Source: Branchiostoma belcheri (Eukaryota; Chordata; Leptocardii; Amphioxiformes; Branchiostomatidae). From it: a stretch of 64,000 nucleotides of DNA. The stretch covers positions 248,001 through 312,000 of the forward strand of contig NW_017802379.1 of assembly GCF_001625305.1 (NCBI RefSeq), in the 5' to 3' direction. The translations under genes were made by a program, and so were the position numbers. Below the pieces are notes generated by a model. That model was not told the origin of the DNA and ran no database searches. It saw only the letters and a list, made by a program, of their open reading frames with translations. Positions 9,926 through 27,200 of this stretch are shown here, piece by piece. Position 1 is the stretch's first letter. Every line of letters begins with the position of its first letter.

Positions 9926-12678
9926 CTATGTAGCCGGAGTGTCGGTCTTCTTCGTGACACGTCTCCTCCAGAATCTTCGCCTCTTGCCTTCCGCTGCATT
10001 GGTCTTCTTGCCTTCCGCTGCAGGGGTCTGCCTCGATGCCTTGTCCTTGGCATCATGGGTGGCAGCCTTTGTGGACTTCCTGCGCCGGAACAGGCGTCTC
10101 CAGAGCCCCCGGAAGCATCCGTAGCTCTTTTCTCCAGACTTGTCCTCTGGAAGCTCATCAGGGGACAAAGCAGGGCCCAGGTCTTCCATCTTTGCAGTGG
10201 GCACTGCCACAGGGCCCAGGTCTTCCATCTTTGCAGTGGGCACTGCCACAGGGCCCAGGTCCTCCATCTTTGCAGTGGGCACTGCCACAGGGCCCAGGTC
10301 TTCCATCTTTGCAGTGGGCACTGCCACTGGGCCTAGGTCCTCCTGCTTTGCAGTGGGCACTGCCACTGGGCCTAGGTCCTCCATCTTTGCAGTGGGCACT
10401 GCCACTGGGCCTAGGTCCTCCATCTTTGCAGTGGGCACTGCCACTGGGCCTAGGTCCTCCTGCTTTGCAGTGGGCACTGCCACTGGGCCTAGGTCCTCCT
10501 GCTTTGCAGTGGGCACTGCCACTGGGCCTAGGTCCTCCATCTTTGCAGTGGGCACTGCCACGGGGCCCAGGTCTTCCATCTTTGCAGTGGGCACTGCCGC
10601 AGGGCCTAGGTCCTCCTGCTTTACAGTTGGCAGCAAAGCAGGAATCATTTTTTCACCTTGCTCCCCAGTCCCAATGTTTGGTGATCCAGATACGATCAAG
10701 ATGTTGTTCAGAGTACCGAACACATTCATGGTCGTGGGCTGTGGTGAAAGGAAAAAAGTTGCCATTAGTTATAAGCAAAGCACTTGTGCAAAACAGCCTT
10801 TATCTTGTGCATATGTATGCATGTGGGGGCCTATGTGTGTTAGTGTTTCACTACAACATGTACTTTTCGTCAACTTTTTCTGCAACTTTCTTTTGCCTTT
10901 TCCTAGACCTTCCACGCTTATAGTATGTTATACCTTGAAAGTTATATGTTGTCCCTAAGTAAAGTTGAATATGATTTAAATTTTGTAATACAGAGCATAC
11001 TGTATCTTGTTGCCTGTAATTTCTTAGAATTCTGACACAAATATTGAACGCATTGAATTTTCCTTTTAGTAATTAAATATAGTAATTGAAAATGAATTAA
11101 TGAATACAAAGGAAACTACACTTCAGTTTAACAAAGAATGTAACTAAATGCAAAGAATATTTTAAAAGAACAATGGTGTATTTACCAAGGTGGGGTTGTG
11201 GAACCAAACGCCGCTGCACGACCGATACTTTGACTCGTATCTCCCTGGATTAAGCTCCAGGACCACCACATACTCTTCAATACTGTCACTGCAAATAAAG
11301 CACAGATCATCATGTGAGAGGACGTACAATGATACTGTAATTCACTTTATGTTCACGGTACCAAAAGTTTACGGTCTATATCAATGCCTAAACAACAAGT
11401 TAACATCAAGTAGTGTAAATAAATACTACTAGGCTTGTACTTTTGAAACACAAGCTGGCCTTAAAATCAACCTCCTTGCTTGATGAAGTTTTGGCATGTT
11501 AACATTAATAAGCTGTAAGTTATCTCAAGAAAGTTATTCCAACCCTGCAGAAATTACAGTCTGCTAGTGTTCACCGAAAACACTTGAAATTTGCACAAAC
11601 ATCAGCCATGGTGGTGCATAATAATAATATTAGCTAGGAATAGGAAAGCTCACAGGTATGCTCAGTCAATGGTGCCTCCGCAATTACCCCGTTGACACTG
11701 ATGCTAACACGTCCGAAAATAGTTTCATCAGGTTCGTAAAGTATTACAGGAGGGAGGTACAAACTCAGCCACTATGATTTAGGATGTTCTCACTGCAAAA
11801 GCACTGCCTACATTAGCTACATATAGCGGTGAGAAGCAGAACTCCAGTCAGAAGCTCTGAGGAAGGTGTCTGATAGACACCGAAACGTCAGGACTTAGGT
11901 TAGAAATCTTGGTTGTGTGAGAGAGAACTCAGACTGTATCCTGATGCTAACACGGACTCACCTCTTGGTGACCCTCCTGCCTCTCGCCCAAGCATCCCAG
12001 CTTCCGAAGAGGAAAGTCTCCTCGGAAAGCCGACCCCTCCAGACAACTCGCACGGTCCGAGACCCCACTAAGGCGGTCTGAGGACAGAGACAGGTTTGGT
12101 CAGGGCTTGAAATAATAATAATAATAACTGTTCTTGGCTGTAAATTAGTAGTAGACATTTAACTCTAAACTACAACTGACAGACCAAATCAGTCTCTGTA
12201 CAGTTCAATCCATCTTAGTTTGTCTCTTCCTAAGTCTCTGAGATATTTCAGTACATGAGACTCAAGTTTGATGTTTAAGTACAGGTAAAATCGAGGCTGT
12301 GCAGGTACATGTATTTCTGATGTGTACCTGCACCCCCATGTACTGGGTTTATACATGTACATACATGTAGTTGTATGTGAACTTTCATTTGCTGCATTGA
12401 GTGTTACCAGCTCTGAGGTATATAAGAAATTAAATGCCAATGGTTCTGAACAGTTTTTTATTATGATCCATACTTCCTACATTCTGTGTGGTGCAGTTAA
12501 AATTTGCCTGGTGCACTATGGCTTTTAATGTCATATTTTTCAAACAATTTATAGGTAGCTAAAATATACATCCTATTAGTATTACTCTTGTATTTACCTG
12601 TGACCTGGTGTCACCGTGATCTCTCTCTGAAGTTCCCAGCATCCTCGCAAGGGGGCCTTCATTCACAGTGTTCGACAT
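9926..12678 (-). CDS. Free-standing AMPK-beta-type glycogen-binding (CBM48) protein with 12-copy repeat tail
   Basis: Four coding exons in transcript order: 12678-12598, 12077-11962, 11288-11186, 10738-9926; 370 residues. Residues about 34-116 match the AMPK beta-subunit glycogen-binding module. The carbohydrate contacts of AMPK beta1 (W100, K126, W133, N150) align with W57, K86, W94 and N111; the L146 position is F107. The C-terminal kinase-binding (ASC) domain of AMPK beta is absent. Instead residues about 137-290 hold 12 copies of a 13-residue repeat (VPTAKMEDLGPVA, M or Q at one position). A very basic, Trp/Phe-rich C-terminus follows (GCFRGLWRRLFRRRK and RRRFWRRR). Inference: a glycogen- or glucan-binding adaptor whose basic amphipathic tail could meet membranes. 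No signal peptide or membrane span. The coding exon's acceptor at 12709-12711 implies an upstream non-coding exon. I do not recognise a named orthologue. Confidence 0.85.
10172..10632 (-). repeat. 39-bp coding minisatellite, 12 units
   Basis: Twelve head-to-tail 39-bp units inside the last exon of the glycogen-binding gene. Units differ mainly at one codon (ATG or CAG; order from the 5' end Q M M Q Q M M Q M M M M) and at a few silent sites. Because 39 is a multiple of three, the coding frame survives copy-number change, and long meaningless open frames appear on the other strand. Confidence 0.95.
12290..12410 (+). repeat. Dispersed repeat shared with 60150-60310
   Basis: The segment with CATGTAGTTGTATGT, TTTCATTTGCTGCATTGA and TGTTAC, preceded by CCTGCAC and a GTTTATA block, recurs in a merlin intron at 60150-60310. 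It lies in intron 1 of the glycogen-binding gene. Confidence 0.6.
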
Positions 12679-13270
12679 TTTCGACGACTTCTCAATTGAT
12701 ATCCAATTCTGGAAAACTATCAGAGAGTAAATCTGTCAGTGTGATACAATGAAAATTCACTACAGGTAATTAATAGATGTTTTATTGCAAATCAATGCCA
12801 CAGGGCTAATTGCAGGAACAGAAGAAACATTTGGTATTAAAAACAGACAATTAGTACACACAGAACTACTGATTACTACTAATAAACTACTAGTAAAACC
12901 TACTGGGTTTGACTAACACCCTGGACAATATCCAATCGTCAGAAAAAGTGTCAGGTCTAAACGCCTGTTTGGACGAATACATGTACCTGATGTAAAATAA
13001 ATTTAAAGTTGTTCTAGAATTTAACCATTGATGGCGATCAGTTTCGAACCACCGCTGAAGCTACCAAATGTTCGGCACAGTTCTAGAACACGCTTGGTCA
13101 CACCGCGGAGTTTTTTATCTGTAAACTTTATCCTTTCCTTTATTTGGCAACGAAACTGATCAATAATTTGGAAACAGGGCAATTCTTGATGTGTATATGG
13201 TGATTTAAAACAGTATTACATATACGGTACAGTCTTTCATTGAGTCTTGCTTGCTCCTGCACATAGACGA

Positions 13271-13750
13271 AATACTAAGCTTAAACGTGTAGACAGCAAA
13301 TACTTGCTGACAAGTCTTGTAGACCCTTTCTGATAGAATTACGTGCTTAACATGAAATTTATCCATCTTTACTGGCTTAAAATATTACGTAGCCTTTTTG
13401 CGAAAGAGAAATTAGTAGCTTGACAGATTTCCACCTCTAACAATGCACGAGGAATCAAGAAATGAACTCACTTGTCTCCGTAAACGGAAAGACGTCCGTC
13501 TTTATCAAAAGTTACGAACGGAATGCACTCCGAGCAAAAGGCACTAGCTGATGACGTCACGAGCGTCTTTTTGTTTTATGACGTTAACTAAAAAAATAAC
13601 GTCACAAAGTCGCTACTTCGAGCTCATTGGTCAATTTTTTTTACAATTTTGAAAGGGCGTTTCCAGTTCACAAATTTGCTCTGAAAAGTTTGAAATTTGT
13701 CAGGCAATCGGAGATGGAAGCATTTCGGCAAAAAACGACACATTAAAATT
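13271..13750 (-). promoter_or_regulatory. Promoter/first-exon module copy 1 (CRE-bearing)
   Basis: First copy of a roughly 475-bp tandem duplication upstream of the glycogen-binding gene. It has a perfect palindromic CRE, TGACGTCA, at 13552-13559, further ACGTCA half-sites, and on the minus strand a good donor (CAA then GTGAGTTC, exon end at 13472). That donor can join the acceptor before the coding exon (first exon base 12708). Inference: a CREB/ATF-controlled promoter with a non-coding first exon of about 80 nt. Confidence 0.6.
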
Positions 13751-13833
13751 TAGAGAAAACCTTTGCCAAAGACAAGCATAGACACTTTCAATCTACTTGT
13801 CATGTCCCAACTCCATATCTGTGTACCTAGGCC

Positions 13834-14305
13834 AATACTAATCTTAAACTTGTAGACAGCAAATACTTGCTAAAAAATCTTGTAGACCCTTTCTGATAGA
13901 ATTTCGAGCTTACTATGAAATTTATCCAACCCTACTGGCTCGAAATATTGCGTAGCCTGTTTGCGATAGAGAAATATCATGGCCTTGACTAATTTCTACC
14001 TCTAACAAGCACGAGGAATAAAAAAAGAACTCACTTGTCTCCGAAAACGGAAAGACGTCCGTCGTTATCAAAAGTTACGAACGGAATGCGCTCCGAGCGA
14101 AATGCACTAGCTGATGACGTCAAGAGCGTCTTTTTGTTTTATGACGTACCTTAAGAGAAATTACGTCACAAAGTCGCTACTTGGAGCTCATTGGTCAATT
14201 TTACAATCTAGGACTTTTACAGCGTTCACAAACTTGCACTAAAATTTTGAAATTTGTCAGACAATCGGAGATTGAAGCATTTCGACAAAAAACAACACAT
14301 TACAA
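13834..14305 (-). promoter_or_regulatory. Promoter/first-exon module copy 2 (CRE-bearing)
   Basis: Second copy of the module, offset about 563 bp. The CRE TGACGTCA (14115-14122), the neighbouring ACGTCA half-sites and the minus-strand donor (exon end at 14035) are all kept. Conservation of these elements while other bases drifted suggests that both copies may work as alternative promoters. An 83-bp spacer separates the copies. Confidence 0.55.
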
Positions 14306-15019
14306 TCATACTAGTAGATAACTGCCCTATGTCGCCGTACGTTTTGGTTGCGTCAAAGACGAAGCATTCAGCAGCATACATAGCTATCCCATGGCAGTTT
14401 AGTCGTACTACCACGGGTTACCTTTTTAGAGTGGGAAAAATGAGTCGAAGTCAAATCTAGACACCATTTGTCATTTTTTAATTAGAATGTTCATAGAGGA
14501 GTCCATATATTAACACGTTTCGGTTGAAAAGTCATGAACGTTAGAGACGTTTTTGCGCGTTTTTACAATTGTTGCATTTTACCCTATTATCACTCACGTC
14601 ACATTTTCAAATGTCACTTTTACACGTCTGGGCCAACCACACATTTACATGTACACCAGTTTTCACACCTTTGGTATTTCAGTGCGCTATGAGTCTGAGA
14701 GGAGCACAGATGGAGGCGAGCTGTTACACGTAACAATACTACAATGTAGACTTATTTACAAAAAAGGTTGAAAAACAGGTTTCAAACACGGAAAATGATC
14801 CTTCCATCTAGTATCTGCTTTGAAATTAAGGTTGCTGAACCAGAGGGTTAACGTCCGTTCGGTCAGCGACCTAATTCTATTCGTGATCGTTGGTGTATGC
14901 ATTAAGGCTGATGACCTCTTGCTTGGTGGGTATCGTCTATCTGCAAAGCGGCCCGCCATATTAGTGCGAAACGCATTCAAAACAGCGGGCGAGCCCGGCA
15001 GCGCTCCAAAACAAATATC
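14306..15019. other. Intergenic sequence between divergent genes
   Basis: No exon supported. CpG density rises from about 14820 towards the P450 promoter. Confidence 0.35.
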
Positions 15020-15168
15020 GGATTGGTTGAATCGAACGACGCCCCTTTTTAGAGGTCAAGGTCCCCAAGGCTGTTCACAGTCTGCCTGGATTTCTTGCTG
15101 CGGAGCCCTGCTGTAAAGAGGAGCCCCACCCACCCCCACTGTTCGGGCCGGCCAGGCAGCAGGTGCAG
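15020..15168 (+). promoter_or_regulatory. Probable CYP46A1-like promoter and non-coding first exon
   Basis: Inverted CCAAT box (GATTGGTTG, about 15021-15029). AGGTCAAGGTCC at 15053-15064 is two nuclear-receptor half-sites in direct repeat without spacing; it also contains an SF-1/ERR-like TCAAGGTCC. A donor (GTGCAG then GTGAGA, exon end about 15168) could join the acceptor at 16305 ahead of the start codon. Exon boundaries are inferred. Confidence 0.4.
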
Positions 15169-16305
15169 GTGAGATCCATTCGTAATGGCTTTATGTATTG
15201 CACGTCACCGCCGATGTTCTAGTGATGTAACGTTGTATGCTGTGTTCGTAAACGTCTCGTTTCTTGTAAACAGCCTATGCCTCCATTGTCCATAGCACTC
15301 CGCGGATTGACGAAGAGTTGTAGACATAGAATTACAGCACAGAATTTGTCGAATTGGAGGGGTAGAATTTCTTTGTCTCTTAAATGTACCAAATCACGTA
15401 CTAGCTAAGCGCTAGCTTCACGTCAATTTGGTTTCCGTACTTTCAACGTTGCTGGAACCCTTTCCTCCTGCCAACAGACATGTTATTGTTACCAAGGACA
15501 TAGTGGTTGTATATCCATAGCTACATTTATAATGTCCTTGCTGTTATCAACATTTTGTTTTATTCAGACAAATACAGTACCTAACATTAAAAGCCGTATC
15601 TGGTAGCGTAATATACCAGTTTCTTCGATAATAACATTACCAGCTTTCTGACAAAAGAGCTAATATGTTGTAATATTCAGTGATTTTCCTTTGACCCCAT
15701 GACCATTGTTCAGGGTGACAAAGTAACAACTCTGCTGTAAATTGCGTTAGGATGTGTCCTGATTTCCTCTCGCGGCTGCCAGGCTGTAAATCCAGGCAGG
15801 CAGACGACATGAATGTTGCATGACCCTCCCGCTGAATTACCACAGCAACTGTGGTATCGATTTTCTCTCTGCTTGGCTTCCAAATCTCATCACCAAGGCA
15901 GAGTTCTGCATTGATCTGAGCAGGGATTGTACATGTACTAGATACTCTGGAGGGAAATGTAGGAAATTGCTAGGATGTTTACATATTATGCAAAGACTAT
16001 TCTAGAAAACAGAGTTTATGTAATGAGATGTTATTCTATTGTTAGAATAATTTCTCTGCACTGTGTTCCAGAAGAGAGGCCAAATTATACAAACAACAAG
16101 TTAAGTCATAAAACGGTTATATTGTTATATTGTCCATAATATTTTGTGATTCTGTAATAAATGTATGCTAGATTAGCCTTGTACTATTGTTATTTTTATA
16201 CATTGTACTATGTATGATTGTACTATGTGAATTTCATTCATTCTGTATACATGTAGATGTATATTAAGAATGCATGAATACCCTTCTTGCATCCATACTT
16301 CACAG
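15169..16305 (+). other. Inferred 5' UTR intron of the P450 gene
   Basis: About 1.1 kb between the candidate non-coding exon and the acceptor CACAG at 16301-16305. No gene, strong repeat or regulatory site recognised. Confidence 0.4.
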
Positions 16306-16410
16306 GCATCACCAGTGGAGTGTATCCTAAAGCAGTAGCACAAATTCACCTAGGAAAAGGACGGCTTAATTACACCCTACAAACAAGGAAACAGCGATAA
16401 CAACAACACC

Positions 16411-21814
<5,404 letters not shown>

Positions 21815-22590
21815 TTGTTCACCCACCCTTTTAAAACTGTCAAAAATGTGTAGGTACAACTAGATACATGACAATAACATAGAGGTGATGTAAAAGGTTC
21901 ATGTAATAGAAAAAAGTCTGTTGTGTCTGGTTCATTCGTAAGTGTTCTAAACTTCTCATTGGGACTGTACAATTGTCACTATATACTTCTATTATTTTGT
22001 ATTTGAGTATCATGTCAGGCGCCGGCTATTTAAACATTCCACCATTGTCAAGGCCAAGTCCTTGTAGGGATTCCAACTAACAGCGAAATAGCTATTGTTG
22101 CATTCTGACTGTTGCACTACTAGTATTTCATATTGAAATGTAACAACCATTTGACACTGTAACAAACATTTTATGTCAAGATGTCTTTATATTTTGAAGA
22201 TAGAATCTGTAACTAAAATTGTTCTTATCTTCCCAATTCTTTTTTCAACAATCATGTCATGATAGTAAAACATGAAATTTGTACCTTGACTGTGATGTAG
22301 ATGGTGTCCCTGTGTTCAATGATCTGAATAAAAATACTGTAGTTGTTAGTTATTTCATTGATGTCTTAATGTAAAGCCCATTTGTTGTTGTAAACAAAGT
22401 ATCTTACCTTAAGTAAAAGGTATTAAACATCAATTGACCACAGCAAGACATTTATAATCAGGAATCAACTGTCTTTCTTCAGCAGTAAACTGCAGTTAAA
22501 GAAATACTGTTACAGTAGAAACTCTCAGATGTATATTTGGATTTAAAGCAAAGCACAGCCTAAAAAAATGACTCGGGAGGAAAATTTCCT
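21815..22590 (+). other. P450 3' UTR
   Basis: AT-rich downstream sequence with AATAAA at 22327-22332, about 510 nt after the stop codon; transcription probably ends soon after. No other gene. Confidence 0.5.
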
Positions 22591-24229
22591 TTTTTGAGAT
22601 TTTAATCAGTGATCTGGTTACACAACAACTGAGAAAACATTAAAATACTATTACAAAGGTATGTACAAAAGCTGACAACAGAGAAATCGTCATGAAAGAT
22701 GTTACTTTTTATCATCTGAATTTTATATAGAAGTTCCACTAAGTTGCTAGCTGCAGCAACAGACCACATGTATGTGTGAGCAGAGATTGAATCCATGGTA
22801 TGTTCATGGTAAAACCAAAAATCGTCTTTGTTTGGTGGACAAAAAGTGTTTGGGTCATGTTTAATTTTTAATTTTGTATGAAAGGTGAGAAGGTACAAGG
22901 TATGACATCAAAACTTAGAAGAAAATTCTGCTACATTTCTTTTTTGGGACATGCTTGAGCCATAATGATAACAAATTATGACTCCATCCAATCTGGGATG
23001 GTGCTGGTTGTAGCTGCATATAGCTAACTAGTACACAGAATGCATGAAATAAATGTTCCTGCATCAATGTGTGGTCCACCTCTTAAAACAAACAAATGCC
23101 TACTGCTCTTCAAATCTGCTACTAAAAACTCATCTCCACAGATATCTCAAGAAATAAATTACTTCCAAAAACAGACATGAGATTATAATAAAATCCTCTG
23201 GTTTTCATAGAAACACAGGCTACAATTTACAGCAGAAGTCTACTTTTTTTGGTCTCATTTACACCAAGTTTATTTCCACACCACCACAAGTCAACACCAT
23301 CAAATGCACTTCTCTAAGTTACATGTATAATTATGCAAAGCTTGCAAAATACAGCATACATTATCCTTTAGAAAACTAATAAATGTAAAATTAAAGTGTG
23401 ATTCTGTAAGTTATTATTATTTTTTACAATCACCCCCATGATGTATCAAGGTGGTATGGTCTGCAACAGTTTGACTTCAATGGTTCTCCTGATTTGGAAG
23501 TGCTCAAACTCTTACAAAGGGGTGTCCAGAAGGTTCTATCTACATAGTAGTCCCTGCTGTATCAAGGTTCCCCCGTGAAAGAATGGAATGTTCTACATCA
23601 GGACTAACCCAAACTCATCAAAAAGGGGGGGAGCCTGGTCTGTCAAATGTGAAAATTTCCATTATTTTTTCCTTTCTCGGAAAACAATTTTTGGAAAAGC
23701 TCTCATAACTCACTTTGCACTTATGACCCTGCAGTGCCTTAAGTTGCTGAATTGCTGCTTACAAATATCCAGAAAGCTGTCAGAATAAATACACAGTGAA
23801 CGAGTACCTCGAAATAATTTGGTAAAAGATCCAGCAGCATTTCAAGACTGCTTCGAACACCATGATCAGGTTTGGTGATGAGGAGCCAATCGGATTCGAC
23901 GGTACAAATCTTTGTAGCCAATTAGAATCAAGATCTCATTTCAAATTATTTCAAGCTCAACATTTGAAGCACAAGCTGTTCTAAACCCTCGAAAGACAGG
24001 GTATGACAGATGATAAATTGAATAGTGTGAGTGGATGAGAAAAGCCCCACTTGGATGCTTAAATTTGCAGCAGGAGATCAAAATTAAAGAATTTTTCTTT
24101 GCTCTTGAACAGATTGTGTGGTGTCTATGGTTTGCCCCACTAGGATGTATAAACTTGCAGCACGAGATTAAACTTAGTAGTGTTATGCTTTCTTCTTGAA
24201 TAGATTTTGTGGTGTCTGTGGTTGGTTCA
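22591..24229 (-). other. Probable BAZ1B 3' UTR / convergent intergenic
   Basis: No coding exon supported. Minus-strand AATAAA candidates occur (for example plus-strand TTTATT near 23268). Two direct repeats of about 90 bp (24044-24133 and 24134-24227, each starting GCCCCACT) abut the BAZ1B stop codon. Confidence 0.4.
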
Positions 24230-27200
24230 TCATTTCCCATTGCTGGTGGATTTCTGTGGTGATGTGTAGGAGTGGTCGTTGTGCATGCCGTGGATCGCTG
24301 CGGTTTCCTTGTGGGGGTAATCGTAAGACGGGAGGAACTCTTCCAGCAGCTCGAGGAAGTACTTTTCTAGCGCGTCAGCCTTTTCCCTGATGTCTGAGCC
24401 AAGCTTGTTGTACTCGTGCGCGTTGTCGAAGATACAGGATACATCGTTGATGAATTCCTATGAACAGGAAGTTTCAGTATAAAAAGAAAAATTTCAGTAT
24501 AAAAAGTGTTTGCAACTATGGAATCTACTAAACAGCCAATGTCTTTATAACTTAATCTAGCACAGAAAAAGGTCAATATTGTAATGTAACTAATAGTATT
24601 GTAACTACTAACACTTAGTTTTACAGTTACTCAAGCAACTGGACAGATTTTGAACACTGTTAGACATCCGCTGACAAAAGGTGTCAATGACGGAAAGTAG
24701 TGGATGACACTTGAAACATCCAACAGTTTTAAAAATCTATCCAGTTGCTTGAGTAACAATTCCTTGTGTATTGAGTGGACTGTTTTGCCCCTGAATGTCC
24801 CCAAACCCCCTCCATGAGACCCAGTATGTTGCTGACCTGTGGTGAGCAATAGTCCAGACACACACACTTGTTCTTGACAGTGGTGAGGTCCATCGGGTTC
24901 TTGATGACCTCATAGTAGTCTGGCACGTCCTCAACGTCCACAGGCTTCCTGAAGTATACACTAGACCTGGGGGGATAAAGACAAAAGTTGGCATCAATGG
25001 AAAATTGGAGCATTTCAGAGCATCAAGGTTTCAAAACTTTTAAGAACAGAAGTGTGGTACAAATGTATCTTACTTGTTCCTCATAAGTTTCTGCAAGATG
25101 TCTTCACATGTCTTGAGCTCGTTGTTGGTCCTCCTAGAATGTAGCTCTTCCCTGAGAACAAAACATTAAAAAGAATCTGTAAGTTTTACATTCTCTTTAA
25201 ACAAATGCTCAACCAGTCCAACTTATTCAATCTCAGACATCTAATCTGTGAATATTTTTAGCAGCGACACCTGTTCTGCAATGCAATGTGAGCCAGTCAG
25301 ATTTCCCGGGGAAGGTGGCAGACGGTCACTGAAACGTCAGCTCAACAAAACACTTGGTTGTGTAAAAAGAGTCTCTTTATTCAGCCATTTAATGCCTTAA
25401 ATTACTCCTTAAAGCTTTTAGTTTCTTAAAGATTCTCCATACTTTTCCTTCTTGTTGTTAGGCACTGGTTGCTGTGCTCTCCTGGATGCGGCTGTACTCC
25501 TGCCCTGATTGGCTGCCTGTGTGGATGCCCTGCCCTGATTGGTTGACTGAGATGATGTACCGGGTGATGTGGAGGAGGCAGCTGCCTGCCGTGAGGTGCT
25601 GGTTTGTCTGGACGTCTGTCTGGTTGGCTGTTGCTTTGGAGGTGGTTGACTGGGTTTGGCTTTCCTACATGGAATAAAATAAAAGATTATAGCAAATTTC
25701 TGCAATGCCACTTCTTCTTCTTCTTATCCAATTTTCACATAAATTTTCCCCTAAACTGGGTTTAGACGTGCTTGCATCAAGTGCAAGTCTTTTTTGAAGC
25801 AAGATTTATACGGTTGGATGCCCTTCCTTTCTTCTTCCTTCCTTTTTGCCTTGTTTTTTTACCTATAACACGTGTAAAATTGAGGCCAAAAGGCAACGGT
25901 CAGAGACTTATGTCACTCAAGACTATCATGTATCTTAAAACCTATGTCTCTCTGTTACTTCAAAACTGCCAGCAGGACCCCCTACTACTTTAGAGTCCTA
26001 ATCTTTTACTGGTTTTAGCTTTTAACAATTTGTTACACAGAAAATTAAAAGGAGAAACATTCATGATCCCACCCGACACCCACCGTAGCTGCCTGTACTT
26101 AGCGGGGCTCTGGCAGGCGCAGCAGACCCAGTTGTTCCCGCGGGGGAAGTTCCTCAGCGCGGGGATGTGGCACTCCTTGTGGAACACCAGCGGGCAGGTG
26201 GAGCATGGTACCAGCTCCCCCTCCTCGTAACACACCACACACTCCTCCCTGTGTACTATCTCCTGCTCTCTCCGGCTCCTTCCACCCCGCCGTGTGCGTG
26301 GTTTGTCCTCATCGTCTTCACTGCTGTTGTAGTCACCTGGGGAGAGAGAGTGAATGATGGGGCGATGAGTAAAAGAAGACACGGTTGTTGATTGACAAGG
26401 GTTTGATCAGAATCAACATCAGGGTGGTCATTGTCATCATAGCTTGCCGTACCAATATGGCGACTAGTTTAGGGCTTTCTGGTTAGCTGTGTGTACACAT
26501 GTACACATAACGTTGCAAGATGTTATGAGAGTATGTCAAGCGTTAGATAATATGGTAACAGCCGAGAACTTCATCAACTCATAGTACCTGAAGCTTTCCT
26601 AAAAATAAGATTACTTCTGTCCAATGAATAAATAAATAAAATAAAATAAATAAATGATTTCTATCCTAACCCTTGAGTGACATTAAAACTTAACACTGTT
26701 ATTTAACAGATGAGGGCTGTATGGTTGCTGTGAAGTATGTCACTGTACATCTAGCAGTATGTGGAGTGGCTGCTCTTGTTGTCTCACAGATATTACAATG
26801 ATCTCTCTTAAATCCAAACTAAACATCACTACATGAGAGTGTTTTAATCCTCCCCCCACCTTCGTCCATCTCCCTGTAGTTCCTGCCCCTTGACCCGACC
26901 CTGGCCTGGCGTGGGATGCAGGCCGGACAGCGCCACTCGCCCGGGGGGACGCAGGACAGCGCAGGACGCAGGCAGAAGATGTGGTACGCCTGGGGAGAAC
27001 AGAGAGGTATCCGTAATAATTTCATCACATTGGTGAGTGATTAAATAGCAAAGTTCTTTATTCACAACCACTTGCTTACAAGAGCTGACGTTTCGATGAC
27101 CATCTTCAGGGTGATTCTGACTGGTTTAGTGTGCACTAGAGCTAGGTGTTACTGGTTCAATGAACCGCTATGAAGTAAAGCTAGGTGTTACTGGTTTACT

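Noticed and set aside
9899-10958. Three long plus-strand open frames (145-295 codons) over the 39-bp repeats
   Set aside because: They are antisense or out-of-frame shadows kept open because the repeat unit is a multiple of three. The minus-strand frame alone has splice sites and the CBM48 domain.
9926-12678. AMPK beta subunit proper
   Set aside because: No C-terminal ASC domain and no beta-type linker; only the carbohydrate-binding module matches.
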